64,000 nt of DNA from Pseudomonas gingeri (GTDB lineage: Bacteria > Pseudomonadota > Gammaproteobacteria > Pseudomonadales > Pseudomonadaceae), in the NCBI RefSeq assembly GCF_013386115.1, contig NZ_JACAOR010000014.1:62001-126000 (forward strand). The letters are read 5' to 3'. Each line of letters opens with the position of its first letter. Position 1 is the first letter of the stretch. Under the pieces are notes generated by a model. That model saw only the letters and a list, made by a program, of their open reading frames with translations. It did no database searches and was not told the DNA's origin. This document shows positions 9,113-18,166 of this stretch, one piece after another. The position numbers were made by a program, and so were the translations under genes.

Positions 9113-9165
9113 CTGAATTAATCGTTTGTTCATCCCGCGCCGGATGACAAGACTGCTGGCATCTC
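9113..9165 (+). promoter_or_regulatory. Shared 53-bp regulatory element, copy 2
   Basis: Matches the minus-strand copy at 2851-2903 at 48 of 53 positions; the dyad core is TTGTTCATCC-N6-GGATGACAA. It ends 27 bases before the aldehyde dehydrogenase ATG. If it is an operator, the promoter overlaps or lies just upstream of it. Confidence 0.6.
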
Positions 9166-9192
9166 CGATAAGAAAAGTACGAGAACCAGTAC

Positions 9193-10617
9193 ATGCCCAC
9201 CCAGCGCAATTTTGTTAACGGCCAGTTTATCGATTCCGCCGGCACCGCCTCGATCGCGGTGTACAACCCGGCGACCGAAACCCTGGTCGGTCACGTGCCT
9301 GCCGCCACCCCCGCGCAAGCGATCCAGGCCGTCGACGCCGCCGCCATCGCCCAGAAGACCTGGGGCAAGCTCACCAGTATCCAGCGTGCCGAGCATCTGC
9401 GGGCCTTGGCCGATGCCCTGGAAGCCCGCGCCGGGCTCATCGGCCAGGCCCTGGCGGCCGAGTCCGGGAAAAGCCTGGCCGATGCCAGCAATGAAGCCCG
9501 CTACGCAGCGCAGATCACCCGCTACCACGCCGAATGGGCCCGCCGTATCGAAGGTGAGATCATTCCCAGCGATACCCCGGACGAAAACCTGTTCCTGCAA
9601 CGTGAGCCGATTGGCGTCGTCGCGGCACTGATTCCGTTCAACTATCCGGTCTATACCCTGTTGCGCAAGATCGCTCCGGCGCTGATTGCCGGCAACACCG
9701 TGGTGGTACGGCCGAGCAACAACACGCCGATCTCCGCGTTCGAAATCGCCCGTGCCGTCGAGCAGTCGGGAATGCCGGCCGGCGTGGTGAATATCCTCAC
9801 CATGGACCACGGCACTGCCGCCAGCGTCTGCACCCACAAGGCCGTGGGCCTGATCACCCTGACCGGCAGCGTCAACGCCGGGCGCATCGTGCTCGACTAC
9901 TGCAAGGCCAATATCGCCAAGCCGTCCCTGGAACTGGGCGGCAAGACTCCGGCGATCATCGAGGCCGATGCCGACCTGGAGCAGGCCGCCAGCGCCATCG
10001 TCGCGTCCAAGACCACGCACTGCGGGCAACTGTGCACGGCGGTGGAACGGGTCTATGTTCAGGAGAGCGTGCATGACCGTTTCCTGGCGCTGCTGAAAGA
10101 GAAGATCAGCGCGGTGAAGTTCGGCGACCGGGCCACGGATGCCAGCCTGATGGGACCGCTGGTCAATGCCGCCTCGCGGAGCACTATCCACGCCATGGTC
10201 GAACGGGCCGTGGCCGATGGCGCGGTGCTGGAAACCGGCGGGGTGATTCCCCCGGGCGCGGGGCATTTCTATCCGCCGACCCTGCTCAGCGGCTGCCGCC
10301 AGGACATGGAGATCGTCCAGGAGGAAATCTTCGGCCCGGTCCTGCCGGTGCTCAAGTACCGCGATATCGACGAAGCGCTGGCCATGGCCAACGATCACCA
10401 GTTCGGCCTGTCGTCGGTGCTCTATACCGAGAACTATCGCACGGCGATGAAAGTGGCGAACGCCATCGAATCCGGCGAGCTGTATGTCAACCGGACCCCG
10501 GCCGATCCCTACCAGGGGTTCCACGCCGGCTGGAAGCGCTCGGGCCTGGGCGGCGATGACGGCAAGCACGGCATGCTCGAATTCACCCAGACCCGCCTGG
10601 TGGTCATGAAGTACTGA
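9193..10617 (+). CDS. NAD(P)-dependent aldehyde dehydrogenase, AldA-like
   Basis: Cytoplasmic oxidoreductase of 474 residues that oxidises an aldehyde to its acid. The nucleophile is Cys281 in GQLCTAVERV, the general base lies in LELGGKTP, and the nucleotide region TGSVNAGRIV is present. Overall it resembles the lactaldehyde/glycolaldehyde dehydrogenase group (AldA). It is first of four plus-strand genes (aldehyde dehydrogenase, MFS carrier, enolase-superfamily enzyme, GMC oxidoreductase). In that setting it probably oxidises the aldehyde made by the GMC enzyme or by breakdown of the dehydrated acid. The exact aldehyde cannot be told from sequence. Confidence 0.9.
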   Translation: MPTQRNFVNGQFIDSAGTASIAVYNPATETLVGHVPAATPAQAIQAVDAAAIAQKTWGKLTSIQRAEHLRALADALEARAGLIGQALAAESGKSLADASNEARYAAQITRYHAEWARRIEGEIIPSDTPDENLFLQREPIGVVAALIPFNYPVYTLLRKIAPALIAGNTVVVRPSNNTPISAFEIARAVEQSGMPAGVVNILTMDHGTAASVCTHKAVGLITLTGSVNAGRIVLDYCKANIAKPSLELGGKTPAIIEADADLEQAASAIVASKTTHCGQLCTAVERVYVQESVHDRFLALLKEKISAVKFGDRATDASLMGPLVNAASRSTIHAMVERAVADGAVLETGGVIPPGAGHFYPPTLLSGCRQDMEIVQEEIFGPVLPVLKYRDIDEALAMANDHQFGLSSVLYTENYRTAMKVANAIESGELYVNRTPADPYQGFHAGWKRSGLGGDDGKHGMLEFTQTRLVVMKY

Positions 10618-10704
10618 TCGGCGACACCGCGACACGCTATTCCAATAACAACAATCGATAAAGAGGGGCGCCCGGAGCATGCCGGGTGGCCCGAGGTCTT
10701 CTTC

Positions 10705-12009
10705 ATGTCCAAGCCCGCAGCTGTTCAGGCTGGCGCCGTGTCCGCGAAAAGCGACAAGGGCAGCCGTTATTTCCAATTGATGTTGCTGGTGCTGGCCGCC
10801 GGAGCGATCTACCCGATCCTCTACCTGCGCCAGGTCTACCAGACCACCATGCTCGAAGTGTTTCATATCAATCACAGCGAACTGGGCTATCTGTACTCGA
10901 TGCTCGGCACGATTTTCCTGCTCAGCTACCTGCCCAGCGGCTGGCTGGCGGATCGCCTGCCACCGCGCTTCCTGATCTTCTTCTCCCTGGTCGCTACCGG
11001 TGCCCTGGGCCTGTGGTATTCCAGCGTGCCGTCGCTGACCGGCCTGATGATCATTTTCGGCTGCTGGGGCCTGACCACCGGCCTGACGTTCTGGGCCTCG
11101 GTGCTCAAGCGGGTGAAGATGATCGCCCATCACACCGAGCAGGGCCGTTTCTTCGGTATCCTCGACGGCGGACGCGGCTTGGTGGAGGCCTTGCTGGCGA
11201 CCGTCGCCCTGGGGCTGTTCGCCTACGCCACCGAGACGCGCGGCGAGTCGACGGGCGAAGGCTTCAAGCATGTGGTGTACCTGTATTCGTTCACCTGCAT
11301 CGCCATCGGTTGTGTGCTGGTGCTGCTCAAGGACCCCAAGTCCCTCGAGGCGAAAACCGCCGAAACGGACAGCCAGCCCCACAACCTGCTCGGCGACCTG
11401 CTGACCCTGGTGAAGATCCCCGAGCTGTGGCTGGTGACCGCCATCGTGTTCTGCGGCTATCACATGTTCTGGGCCACCTACAGCTTCTCCGACTATCTGC
11501 AGGGCGGCGGCATGACCGCGGTCATGGCCGGCACCATCACCACCATCAAGCTGTGGATGCGCCCCATCGGCGGTATCGGCGGCGGCTGGCTGGGGGACAA
11601 ATTCTCCAATATCTCGGTGCTGATCGTCGCGCTGGCGCTGGTCACCCTGGCGATGGTCGGCCTGATCGTCTTCCCGGCCCTGGGCAGCCTGGGCCTGCTG
11701 ATCGGCACGGTGATCTTCATCGGCCTGATGACCTACGCCATTCGCGGCCTGTACTGGGCGATCCTCGACAGTTGCAACATCCCGCTGCGCATCACCGGCC
11801 TGGCCATCGGCATCGTCTCGGTGGTGGGCTACCTGCCCGACACCTTTATCCCGCTGATCAACGGCTACCTCACCGAAACCTATCCGGGTGCGGTCGGTTA
11901 CAACCTCTATTTCGGCTACATCGCCTTTATCGGCCTGCTCGGCACGCTCGCGGCCCTGACCCTGCGCGCCCGCATCAATCGCAAAACTCATAACCAGACA
12001 GGTGCCTGA
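10705..12009 (+). CDS. Major facilitator superfamily transporter (catabolic operon)
   Basis: A 434-residue inner-membrane carrier with about twelve hydrophobic segments and the inter-helix motif SGWLADRLPPRF (variant of the GxxxDRxGRR motif) after helix 2. It follows the aldehyde dehydrogenase by 87 bases and abuts the enolase-superfamily gene, so it is probably the uptake system for the substrate of this operon. A start in another frame at 10686 is a shadow. The substrate may be a sugar acid or related carboxylate, judged only from the neighbouring enzymes. Confidence 0.85.
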   Translation: MSKPAAVQAGAVSAKSDKGSRYFQLMLLVLAAGAIYPILYLRQVYQTTMLEVFHINHSELGYLYSMLGTIFLLSYLPSGWLADRLPPRFLIFFSLVATGALGLWYSSVPSLTGLMIIFGCWGLTTGLTFWASVLKRVKMIAHHTEQGRFFGILDGGRGLVEALLATVALGLFAYATETRGESTGEGFKHVVYLYSFTCIAIGCVLVLLKDPKSLEAKTAETDSQPHNLLGDLLTLVKIPELWLVTAIVFCGYHMFWATYSFSDYLQGGGMTAVMAGTITTIKLWMRPIGGIGGGWLGDKFSNISVLIVALALVTLAMVGLIVFPALGSLGLLIGTVIFIGLMTYAIRGLYWAILDSCNIPLRITGLAIGIVSVVGYLPDTFIPLINGYLTETYPGAVGYNLYFGYIAFIGLLGTLAALTLRARINRKTHNQTGA

Positions 12010-12010
12010 G

Positions 12011-13228
12011 ATGAAAATCGTCGCCCTTGAAACCCATATCGTCGCCGTACCGCCACCGCATATCGGCGGCATGTACTGGCTGTTCGTCAAACTCAGGACC
12101 GACTGCGGCATCGAAGGCGTGGGCGAGATCTACGCCGCGACCTTCGGCCCCAAGGCCATGCTGCCGATCATCGAGGACGTGTTCGAGCGCTACCTGCTCG
12201 ACCAGGACCCGCACCATATCGAACGCTTCTTCCGCCAGGCCTATTCCAGCGGTTTCACCCAGCGTCCGGACCTGACCATGATGGGCGTGGTCAGCGGCCT
12301 GGAGATGGCCTGCTGGGACATCATCGGCAAGGCGGCGAACAAGCCGGTCTATGAGCTGCTGGGCGGCAAGGTCCACGAACGCCTGCGTTCCTACACCTAC
12401 CTCTATCCGGTCAACAGCAAGGGCGAGTACGACTACGACGACCCGGACCTGGCGGCCGAGTGCGCCATCGAGAACATGAACAAGGGCTTCACCGCGGTGA
12501 AGTTCGACCCGGCCGGTCCCTATACCGCCTATTCCGGCCACCAGGTTTCCCTGGAAGTGCTGGAGCGTTGCGAAACCTTCTGCCGCAAGATCCGCGAAGC
12601 GGTGGGCAACAAGTGCGACCTGCTGTTCGGCACCCACGGGCAGATGGTGCCGTCCTCGGCGATCCGCCTGGCCAAACGCCTGGAGAAGTACGACCCGCTG
12701 TGGTTCGAGGAACCGGTGCCGCCTGGCCAGGAGGAGGCCATGGCGCAAGTGGCGGCCAAGACCAGCATCCCGATCGCCACCGGCGAGCGGCTGACCACCA
12801 AGTACGAGTTCTTCAAGCTGTTGCAGGCCGGCGGGGCGTCGATCCTGCAGATGAACGTGGCCCGCTGCGGCGGGCTGCTGGAAGCCAAGAAGATCGCCAG
12901 CATGGCCGAGGCCTACTACGCGCAGATCGCCCCGCACCTCTACAACGGCCCGATCGGCGCGGCGGCGAGCTTCCAGCTGGCGACCTGCACACCGAACTTC
13001 CTGATCCAGGAAAGCATCATGACCTGGGGCGGTTTCCATGCCGAAGTGCTGACCAGGCCGCTGCAATGGGAGGACGGCTACATCATTCCGTCCACCGAGC
13101 CGGGGTTGGGCGTCGAACTGAACATGGACGTGGTCCGCAAGCACACGCCCTACACCGGCGAGCGCCTGCACCTGCAAATGGCGCCCACGCCAGCGGACGT
13201 GAAAGACACCTCGCCCGCCAGGGGCTGA
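12011..13228 (+). CDS. Enolase superfamily, mandelate racemase/dehydratase subgroup
   Basis: A 405-residue TIM-barrel enzyme with the alpha-beta capping domain, GEIYAATFG loop, Lys164 (AVKFDPAG), Glu233 (WFEEP), Glu259 (TGERL) and His309 (APHLYNGPIG). It is near galactonate-dehydratase-type proteins in architecture and likely dehydrates or isomerises a sugar acid. The first metal ligand, usually Asp in a LDFHG-type strand, is Gly207 here (LLFGTHGQM). Either the subgroup binds metal differently or another residue substitutes. ATG 12011 follows the MFS stop by one base; a GTG nine bases earlier is less likely. Reaction not assigned. Confidence 0.8.
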   Translation: MKIVALETHIVAVPPPHIGGMYWLFVKLRTDCGIEGVGEIYAATFGPKAMLPIIEDVFERYLLDQDPHHIERFFRQAYSSGFTQRPDLTMMGVVSGLEMACWDIIGKAANKPVYELLGGKVHERLRSYTYLYPVNSKGEYDYDDPDLAAECAIENMNKGFTAVKFDPAGPYTAYSGHQVSLEVLERCETFCRKIREAVGNKCDLLFGTHGQMVPSSAIRLAKRLEKYDPLWFEEPVPPGQEEAMAQVAAKTSIPIATGERLTTKYEFFKLLQAGGASILQMNVARCGGLLEAKKIASMAEAYYAQIAPHLYNGPIGAAASFQLATCTPNFLIQESIMTWGGFHAEVLTRPLQWEDGYIIPSTEPGLGVELNMDVVRKHTPYTGERLHLQMAPTPADVKDTSPARG

Positions 13229-13236
13229 ACCACTTT

Positions 13237-13257
13237 CCCGCCCTCGGCGAGGGCGGG
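13237..13257. repeat. GC-rich hairpin between enolase and GMC genes
   Basis: CCCGCCCTC-GGC-GAGGGCGGG is a perfect 9-bp stem with a 3-base loop, 8 bases after the stop of the enolase-superfamily gene. It has no U-tract, so it is more likely an mRNA stability or partial attenuation element than a full terminator. Confidence 0.55.
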
Positions 13258-13304
13258 GCATGGCACCCCAAGAGTGCCTTCAACGACTGACGCGGTAACC
13301 GTGC

Positions 13305-14915
13305 ATGACATACGACTACATCATCGCTGGCGCCGGCGCCGCCGGCTGCATTCTCGCCAACCGGCTCTCGGCCTCCGGGAAGTTCTCGGTGCTGCTGCTG
13401 GAAGCCGGCGGCAAGGACAGTTCACTGTGGTTCAAGATCCCGGTGGGCTTCGCCAAAATGTATTACAACCCGGCCTTCAACTGGATGTACTACAGCCAGC
13501 CACAGAAGCAGTTGGGCGATCGCCGCATCTACGCGCCACGGGGCAAGGTGCAGGGCGGTTCGGGTTCGATCAACGCCATGGTCTATGTCCGTGGCCAGGC
13601 CCATGACTTCGACGACTGGGCGGCCAACGGCAATGACGGCTGGTCGTTCAAGGACGTGCTGCCGTATTTCCGTAAGCTGGAGAACCACCCGCTGGGCGAT
13701 ACCGAGTACCACGGTGGCAGCGGCCCCATCAGCATCACGCCGATGCAGGGGCACACGCACCCGATCTGCGATGTGTTCCTCAAGGGTTGCGACGAGCTGG
13801 GCTATCAGCGCAGCGACGATTTCAACGGGCCGAAGTTCGAAGGGGCCGGCGTGTATGACGTCAACACCCGCAACGGCCAGCGCAGCTCCAGCAGTTTCGA
13901 GCACCTGCATCCGGCTCTGGGGCGAGCGAACCTGAGCATCGAGCACCATGCCCTGGTGGAACGGGTACTGTTCGACGATGACCTGCGGGCCACCGGCATC
14001 GCCATCACCCAGCACGGTGTGGCGCGGACCTTCAAGGCCAACAAGGAAGTGATCCTCTGCGCGGGTGCGGTGGACACGCCGAAGATCCTGCAACTGTCCG
14101 GAGTGGGCGAGCAGAAGTTGCTCAGCAGCCACCAGATACCGGTGGTCAAGCACCTGCCGGCGGTGGGGCAGAACCTGCAGGATCACCTGTGCGTCAGCTA
14201 CTACTACAAGGCCAATATCCCGACCCTCAACGACGAACTGAGCTCGCTGTTCGGGCAGTTGAAGCTGGGCCTGCAATACCTGCTGACCCGCAAGGGCGCG
14301 CTGTCGATGAGCGTCAACCAGGCCGGCGGCTTTTTCCGCGGCAATGAAGAGCAGGCGCATCCCAACCTGCAGATGTACTTCAACCCCTTGTCGTACCAGA
14401 TTCCGAAGAACAACAAGGCCAGCCTCAAGCCGGAACCCTATTCGGGCTTCCTGCTGTGCTTCAACCCGTGCCGGCCGACCAGCCGTGGCAGCATCCGCAT
14501 CGCGTCGAAGAACCCGGCGGACGCGGCACTGATCGATCCGAACTACCTGAGCACCGAGAAGGATATCGACGAAGTGCTGCAGGGCAGCCGGCTGATCCGC
14601 AAGATCATGCAGGCCCCGGCGATCCGGGCGATTACCGTGGAGGAAGTGTTGCCCGGCAAGGCGGTCAATGACGACGCGGGCATGCTCGAGTATTTCCGCG
14701 AGAACAGCGGTTCGATCTATCACCTGTGCGGTTCCTGCGCGATGGGCTCGGACCCGCAGGTCTCGGTGGTCGACAAGCGCCTGAAGGTGCACGGAATGAA
14801 GGCATTGCGCATCGTCGACGCGTCGATCTTTCCGAACGTGACCTCGGGCAATACCCATGCGGCGGTGCTGATGGTGGCGGAAAAGGGGGCCGACCTGATC
14901 CTCGACGACGCCTGA
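13305..14915 (+). CDS. GMC-family FAD-dependent alcohol/choline dehydrogenase-like oxidoreductase
   Basis: Flavoprotein of 536 residues that oxidises an alcohol to an aldehyde, probably feeding electrons to the respiratory chain. The FAD Rossmann motif GAGAAGCILANRLS is at the N-terminus, the GMC signature (GGSGSINAMVYVRGQ) follows around residue 85, and the C-terminal catalytic part has SIYHLCGSCAMG and FPNVTSGNTHAAVLM. The length fits AlkJ/BetA-type enzymes. It is last in the aldehyde dehydrogenase operon, 76 bases after the enolase-superfamily gene. An alcohol-to-aldehyde-to-acid sequence with the operon's aldehyde dehydrogenase is a reasonable inference. Confidence 0.88.
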   Translation: MTYDYIIAGAGAAGCILANRLSASGKFSVLLLEAGGKDSSLWFKIPVGFAKMYYNPAFNWMYYSQPQKQLGDRRIYAPRGKVQGGSGSINAMVYVRGQAHDFDDWAANGNDGWSFKDVLPYFRKLENHPLGDTEYHGGSGPISITPMQGHTHPICDVFLKGCDELGYQRSDDFNGPKFEGAGVYDVNTRNGQRSSSSFEHLHPALGRANLSIEHHALVERVLFDDDLRATGIAITQHGVARTFKANKEVILCAGAVDTPKILQLSGVGEQKLLSSHQIPVVKHLPAVGQNLQDHLCVSYYYKANIPTLNDELSSLFGQLKLGLQYLLTRKGALSMSVNQAGGFFRGNEEQAHPNLQMYFNPLSYQIPKNNKASLKPEPYSGFLLCFNPCRPTSRGSIRIASKNPADAALIDPNYLSTEKDIDEVLQGSRLIRKIMQAPAIRAITVEEVLPGKAVNDDAGMLEYFRENSGSIYHLCGSCAMGSDPQVSVVDKRLKVHGMKALRIVDASIFPNVTSGNTHAAVLMVAEKGADLILDDA

Positions 14916-15314
14916 GCCGAGGGCGTCAGTGCCGGCTCCTTCGCGGGCAAGCCCGCTCCCACAAAATCTGTGTCGCTCACTCATGTTGTGAGCGACGTCC
15001 CCCCTGTGGGAGCGGGCTTGCCCGCGAAGAGACCATCGGCCACGCCCATCTACCGACGCCCCTGACCCCAATCCTCAAACCACAGAATCTGCTGCCCAGC
15101 CCCTCGCGCCCCGCAACGACAACCATCACCGCCCGTGAATCGGCAGGCTGGCGTTCCCCCATGCCGGCAGGCCAGCGGCTGAAAGTGATTTAGGCACTAC
15201 CAGAGGAACGCCGTACAATGCCAGGGGTGGCGCATGAGATGGATCTGGGTCGCCGAGATCCCCGAGCCTGCGCAACCGTTTCTTTCTGGTCGTTTGAAGT
15301 GAGGCAAGCCATTC
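14916..15314. other. Intergenic region after GMC gene
   Basis: A stretch of 399 bases with a REP pair (14940-15030); the remainder to 15314 holds the upstream region of the Lrp-type gene. I see no further gene or RNA. Confidence 0.5.
14940..15030. repeat. REP-type extragenic palindrome pair
   Basis: TTCGCGGGCAAGCCCGCTCC and inverted GGGAGCGGGCTTGCCCGCGAA, between which lies a smaller dyad GTCGCTCAC...GTGAGCGAC. Placed after the GMC stop. Confidence 0.8.
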
Positions 15315-15794
15315 ATGGCGGATATTCGTGACCTGTCGATCGTGCTGGATCGCATCGACCAGGCAATTATCGAGGTGCTGCGCCACGACGGGCGCATTAC
15401 CTATCAGAAACTCTCCGAGCGCGTGCACCTGACCCCCAGGCCCTGCCTGGAGCGGGTGCGAAAGCTGGAGCAGTTGGGGGTGATTCGCGGCTACGGGGCG
15501 ATTCTCGACGAGAGTAAGCTCTCGCCAGGGCTGTCGCTGCTGGTTCTCGTGGCGCTGTCGAACCAGAGCGGGCGAGCGGCGCAGAAGGCTTTCGAAGCCA
15601 AGACCCGGGCCTGCCCGCACGTGCTCGAGTGCCGCCTGCTCAGTGGAGCGTTCGACTACAGCCTGCGCATGCGCTGCCGGGACATGGAGCACTACCGGGT
15701 ACTGACCGAGACCTGGCTCGAGGATCCGGAACTGCATATCGACAAGCTGGTCAGCCATCCCGAGCTGGCGACGGTCAAGGCGTCCATGGAATAA
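15315..15794 (+). CDS. Lrp/AsnC-family transcriptional regulator
   Basis: A 159-residue regulator with an N-terminal HTH (DQAIIEVLRHDGRITYQKLSERVHLTPRPCLERVRKLE) and a C-terminal RAM ligand-binding domain. Length and layout match Lrp/AsnC proteins, which sense amino acids. It lies 204 bases before the CtlX-like hydrolase and arginine succinyltransferase-like genes, so citrulline or arginine control of that pair is the natural guess. Confidence 0.88.
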   Translation: MADIRDLSIVLDRIDQAIIEVLRHDGRITYQKLSERVHLTPRPCLERVRKLEQLGVIRGYGAILDESKLSPGLSLLVLVALSNQSGRAAQKAFEAKTRACPHVLECRLLSGAFDYSLRMRCRDMEHYRVLTETWLEDPELHIDKLVSHPELATVKASME

Positions 15795-15998
15795 CCGCTG
15801 CGCCAGGGAGCGGGCCTGCCCGCTCGCCACCGCCCGCGCTGCTGCCCTGGACCACAGGCTGTTGCTGAACTCGCCGATTCTGCTGGTCGCGGCAAACCTT
15901 TCAGCCATTTCCAGCACCCGCCACTGGCTTACTCAGCCGGGTTTTCCCCTCGACCGGACAGACAATGGGCACCTCGATCCCTCATTGATCCTGCGCCC

Positions 15999-16937
15999 AT
16001 GCAAACCACCCATACTGTTTTGATGATTCGCCCGGCGAGCTTTGCCTTCAATCCCGACACCGCCGCCAACAACCGTTTCCAGCGTCAGGCGCGGGCTGAT
16101 GAAAACGTCCAGCGCCTGGCACTCGAGGAGTTCGACGGTTATGTCGCGGCGCTGCGGGCACAGGATGTCGAGGTGCTGGTACACAACGACCGGGCGTTGC
16201 CCCATACCCCGGATTCGATCTTCCCCAACAACTGCTGGAGCAGTCATCCCGACGGAACCCTGGTGGTCTATCCGATGCAGGGTGAGAATCGCCGGTTGGA
16301 GCGTCACAAGGGCGTGCTCGACTGGCTGCGCGAGCATCGCCAGGTCGAGCGTCTCGTGGACTTTTCCGATCTGGAGCGCCAGGGCCTGTACCTCGAAGGC
16401 ACTGGCAGCATGGTCTTCGATCGCGAGCAGCGGATCTGTTACGCCGGCTACTCGACCCGGACCCATGCCCGGGCCTTGCGGCAGGTAGTCGACCACCTCG
16501 GCTACCAGCTCTGCGGTTTTCACGCGGTGGATCGTGGCGGCGTGCCGATCTACCACACCAACGTGATGATGAGCGTCGGCCGGCGCCTGGCGGTGGTCTG
16601 CCTGCGGGCACTCGATGACCCGGCCGAACGTGAAGGCCTGCGCCAGTGCCTGGAAACCAGTGGCAAGGAACTCCTGGTGCTGGACTGGCAACAGTTGGAG
16701 TCCTTCGCCGGCAATATGCTCGAAGTGCACAACCGCCGGGGCGAGCCGCTGCTGGTGATGTCGCGCACGGCCTGGGGTTCGCTGGATGCCGGCCAGCGTC
16801 GGCAGATCGAACGCCATGCCACGCCCTTGCCCGTGAATATCGACACCATCGAGCGCATCGGCGGCGGCAGTGCCCGTTGCATGCTGGCCGAGGTGTTCCT
16901 GCCCAAGCGTCAATCCGCCGTGGAGTGTGCCCGATGA
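15999..16937 (+). CDS. ctlX: Citrulline-utilisation hydrolase CtlX-like (amidinotransferase fold)
   Basis: A 312-residue protein of the arginine deiminase/dimethylarginine hydrolase superfamily. It begins with the CtlX-type TVLMIRPASFAFNPDTAANN, carries a substrate-region DSIFPNNCWSSH and ends with the probable nucleophilic Cys in GGGSARCMLAEVF. The conserved His is in YHTNVMMSVG. Family members hydrolyse citrulline-like ureido/guanidino compounds in the cytoplasm. Its stop overlaps the next start (ATGA), so it is translationally coupled to the succinyltransferase-like gene. The match to CtlX is by recall; a peptidyl- or dimethylarginine substrate is an alternative. Confidence 0.82.
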   Translation: MQTTHTVLMIRPASFAFNPDTAANNRFQRQARADENVQRLALEEFDGYVAALRAQDVEVLVHNDRALPHTPDSIFPNNCWSSHPDGTLVVYPMQGENRRLERHKGVLDWLREHRQVERLVDFSDLERQGLYLEGTGSMVFDREQRICYAGYSTRTHARALRQVVDHLGYQLCGFHAVDRGGVPIYHTNVMMSVGRRLAVVCLRALDDPAEREGLRQCLETSGKELLVLDWQQLESFAGNMLEVHNRRGEPLLVMSRTAWGSLDAGQRRQIERHATPLPVNIDTIERIGGGSARCMLAEVFLPKRQSAVECAR

Positions 16938-17968
16938 TCGTTCGTCCCGCCCGCCTGTCCGACCTGCCGGCCCTGTTGTCCCTGGCCAGGAGTGCCGGTG
17001 CCGGCCTGACCACGTTGCCCGCCGATCCGGTACGCCTGCGACATCGCCTGGAGTGGGCGGAAAAAACCTTCGCCGGCGAGGCCCAGCGCGCCGATGCCGA
17101 TTACCTGTTCGTGCTCGAAACCGCCCAGGGCGAGGTGGTCGGGATCTGTGCCGTGGCCGGTGCGGTGGGGTTGCGCGAACCCTGGTACAACTATCGGCTC
17201 GGATTGTTTGTCGCGGCCTCGAAAAGCCTGTCGATCAACCAGCACCTGCCGACCCTGTTCCTGGGCAACGACATGACCGGTCACTCCGAGCTCTGCTCGT
17301 TGTTTCTCGGTGCCGGGCATCGCGACGGCTTGAACGGGCGTCTGCTGTCCAAGGCACGCTTCCTGTTCCTGGCCGAGTTCCGTGGGCACTTCGGCGACAA
17401 GGTGATCGCCGAGATGCGCGGTTATTCGGACGAGCAGGGCGTCTCGCCGTTCTGGGAAGGCCTGGGACGGCATTTCTTCAAGATGGATTTCGCCGACGCC
17501 GACTACCTGACCGGCCAGGGCAACAAGACCTTTATCGCCGAGCTGATGCCCAAGTTCCCGCTGCCCACCTGCCTGCTGCCGGAAGCCGCGCGGGCGGTGA
17601 TCGGCCGGGTGCACCCCAATACCGAACCGGCACTGGGCATGCTCAAGGCCGAGGGTTTCGGCTTCAAGGACTATATCGACATCTTCGACGGTGGGCCTCT
17701 GATCGAGTGTGCCACCGATGAGATCCGTGCGGTCCGCGACAGCCAGGTCCTGGTGCTGAGTATCGGCACACCAGGGGAGCAGGCCGAGCCCTGGCTGATC
17801 CACAACCGCCGGTTCAGCGATTGCCGGATCGGTACGGCGCCGGCAAGGGTCGCCGCCGGCACGCTGATCGTCGACGCCGCGGCGGCGCGGGCGCTCGGGC
17901 TGGAGGCCGGGGCCTCGGTGCGGGCGGTGGCTTTGTCGCCACGCCGGGCACAACGGGCCGCCGCCTGA
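16934..17968 (+). CDS. Arginine N-succinyltransferase-like protein (AstA/AruF/AruG family)
   Basis: A 344-residue GNAT-fold enzyme. It begins MIVRPARLSDLPALLSLARSAG as in AstA and has SLSINQHLPTLFLGNDMTGHSELCSLFL and GKVIAEMRGYSDEQG-like stretches of the family. AstA/AruFG transfer succinyl from CoA to the alpha-amine of arginine or ornithine as the first step of the AST pathway. The remaining ast genes are absent here, so this may be a paralogue acting with the overlapping CtlX-like gene. A longer upstream reading frame exists, but ATG 16934 gives the family N-terminus and overlaps the preceding stop. Confidence 0.85.
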   Translation: MIVRPARLSDLPALLSLARSAGAGLTTLPADPVRLRHRLEWAEKTFAGEAQRADADYLFVLETAQGEVVGICAVAGAVGLREPWYNYRLGLFVAASKSLSINQHLPTLFLGNDMTGHSELCSLFLGAGHRDGLNGRLLSKARFLFLAEFRGHFGDKVIAEMRGYSDEQGVSPFWEGLGRHFFKMDFADADYLTGQGNKTFIAELMPKFPLPTCLLPEAARAVIGRVHPNTEPALGMLKAEGFGFKDYIDIFDGGPLIECATDEIRAVRDSQVLVLSIGTPGEQAEPWLIHNRRFSDCRIGTAPARVAAGTLIVDAAAARALGLEAGASVRAVALSPRRAQRAAA

Positions 17969-18166
17969 CGGCGAGGGCGCCCGGCAAATGACGGGAATCG
18001 CCTGGCGGGATGAAGAAGGTCTGTAAAGTCAGTGAAATGGCACGGTAAAACGCAAAACCTGTTATTTCTGACAGTTGTTCGATGCAACCTCGATGGATTG
18101 AATAGCGGGCAGGTCGCGCGGGCGCTACGGTCGCAGGCGACGCCCCTTTCATGGAGGAATTCGCCG

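Noticed and set aside
9130-12111. Long minus-strand reading frame of 993 codons
   Set aside because: It is a high-GC shadow opposite the aldehyde dehydrogenase and MFS genes, with no domain and low-complexity residues.
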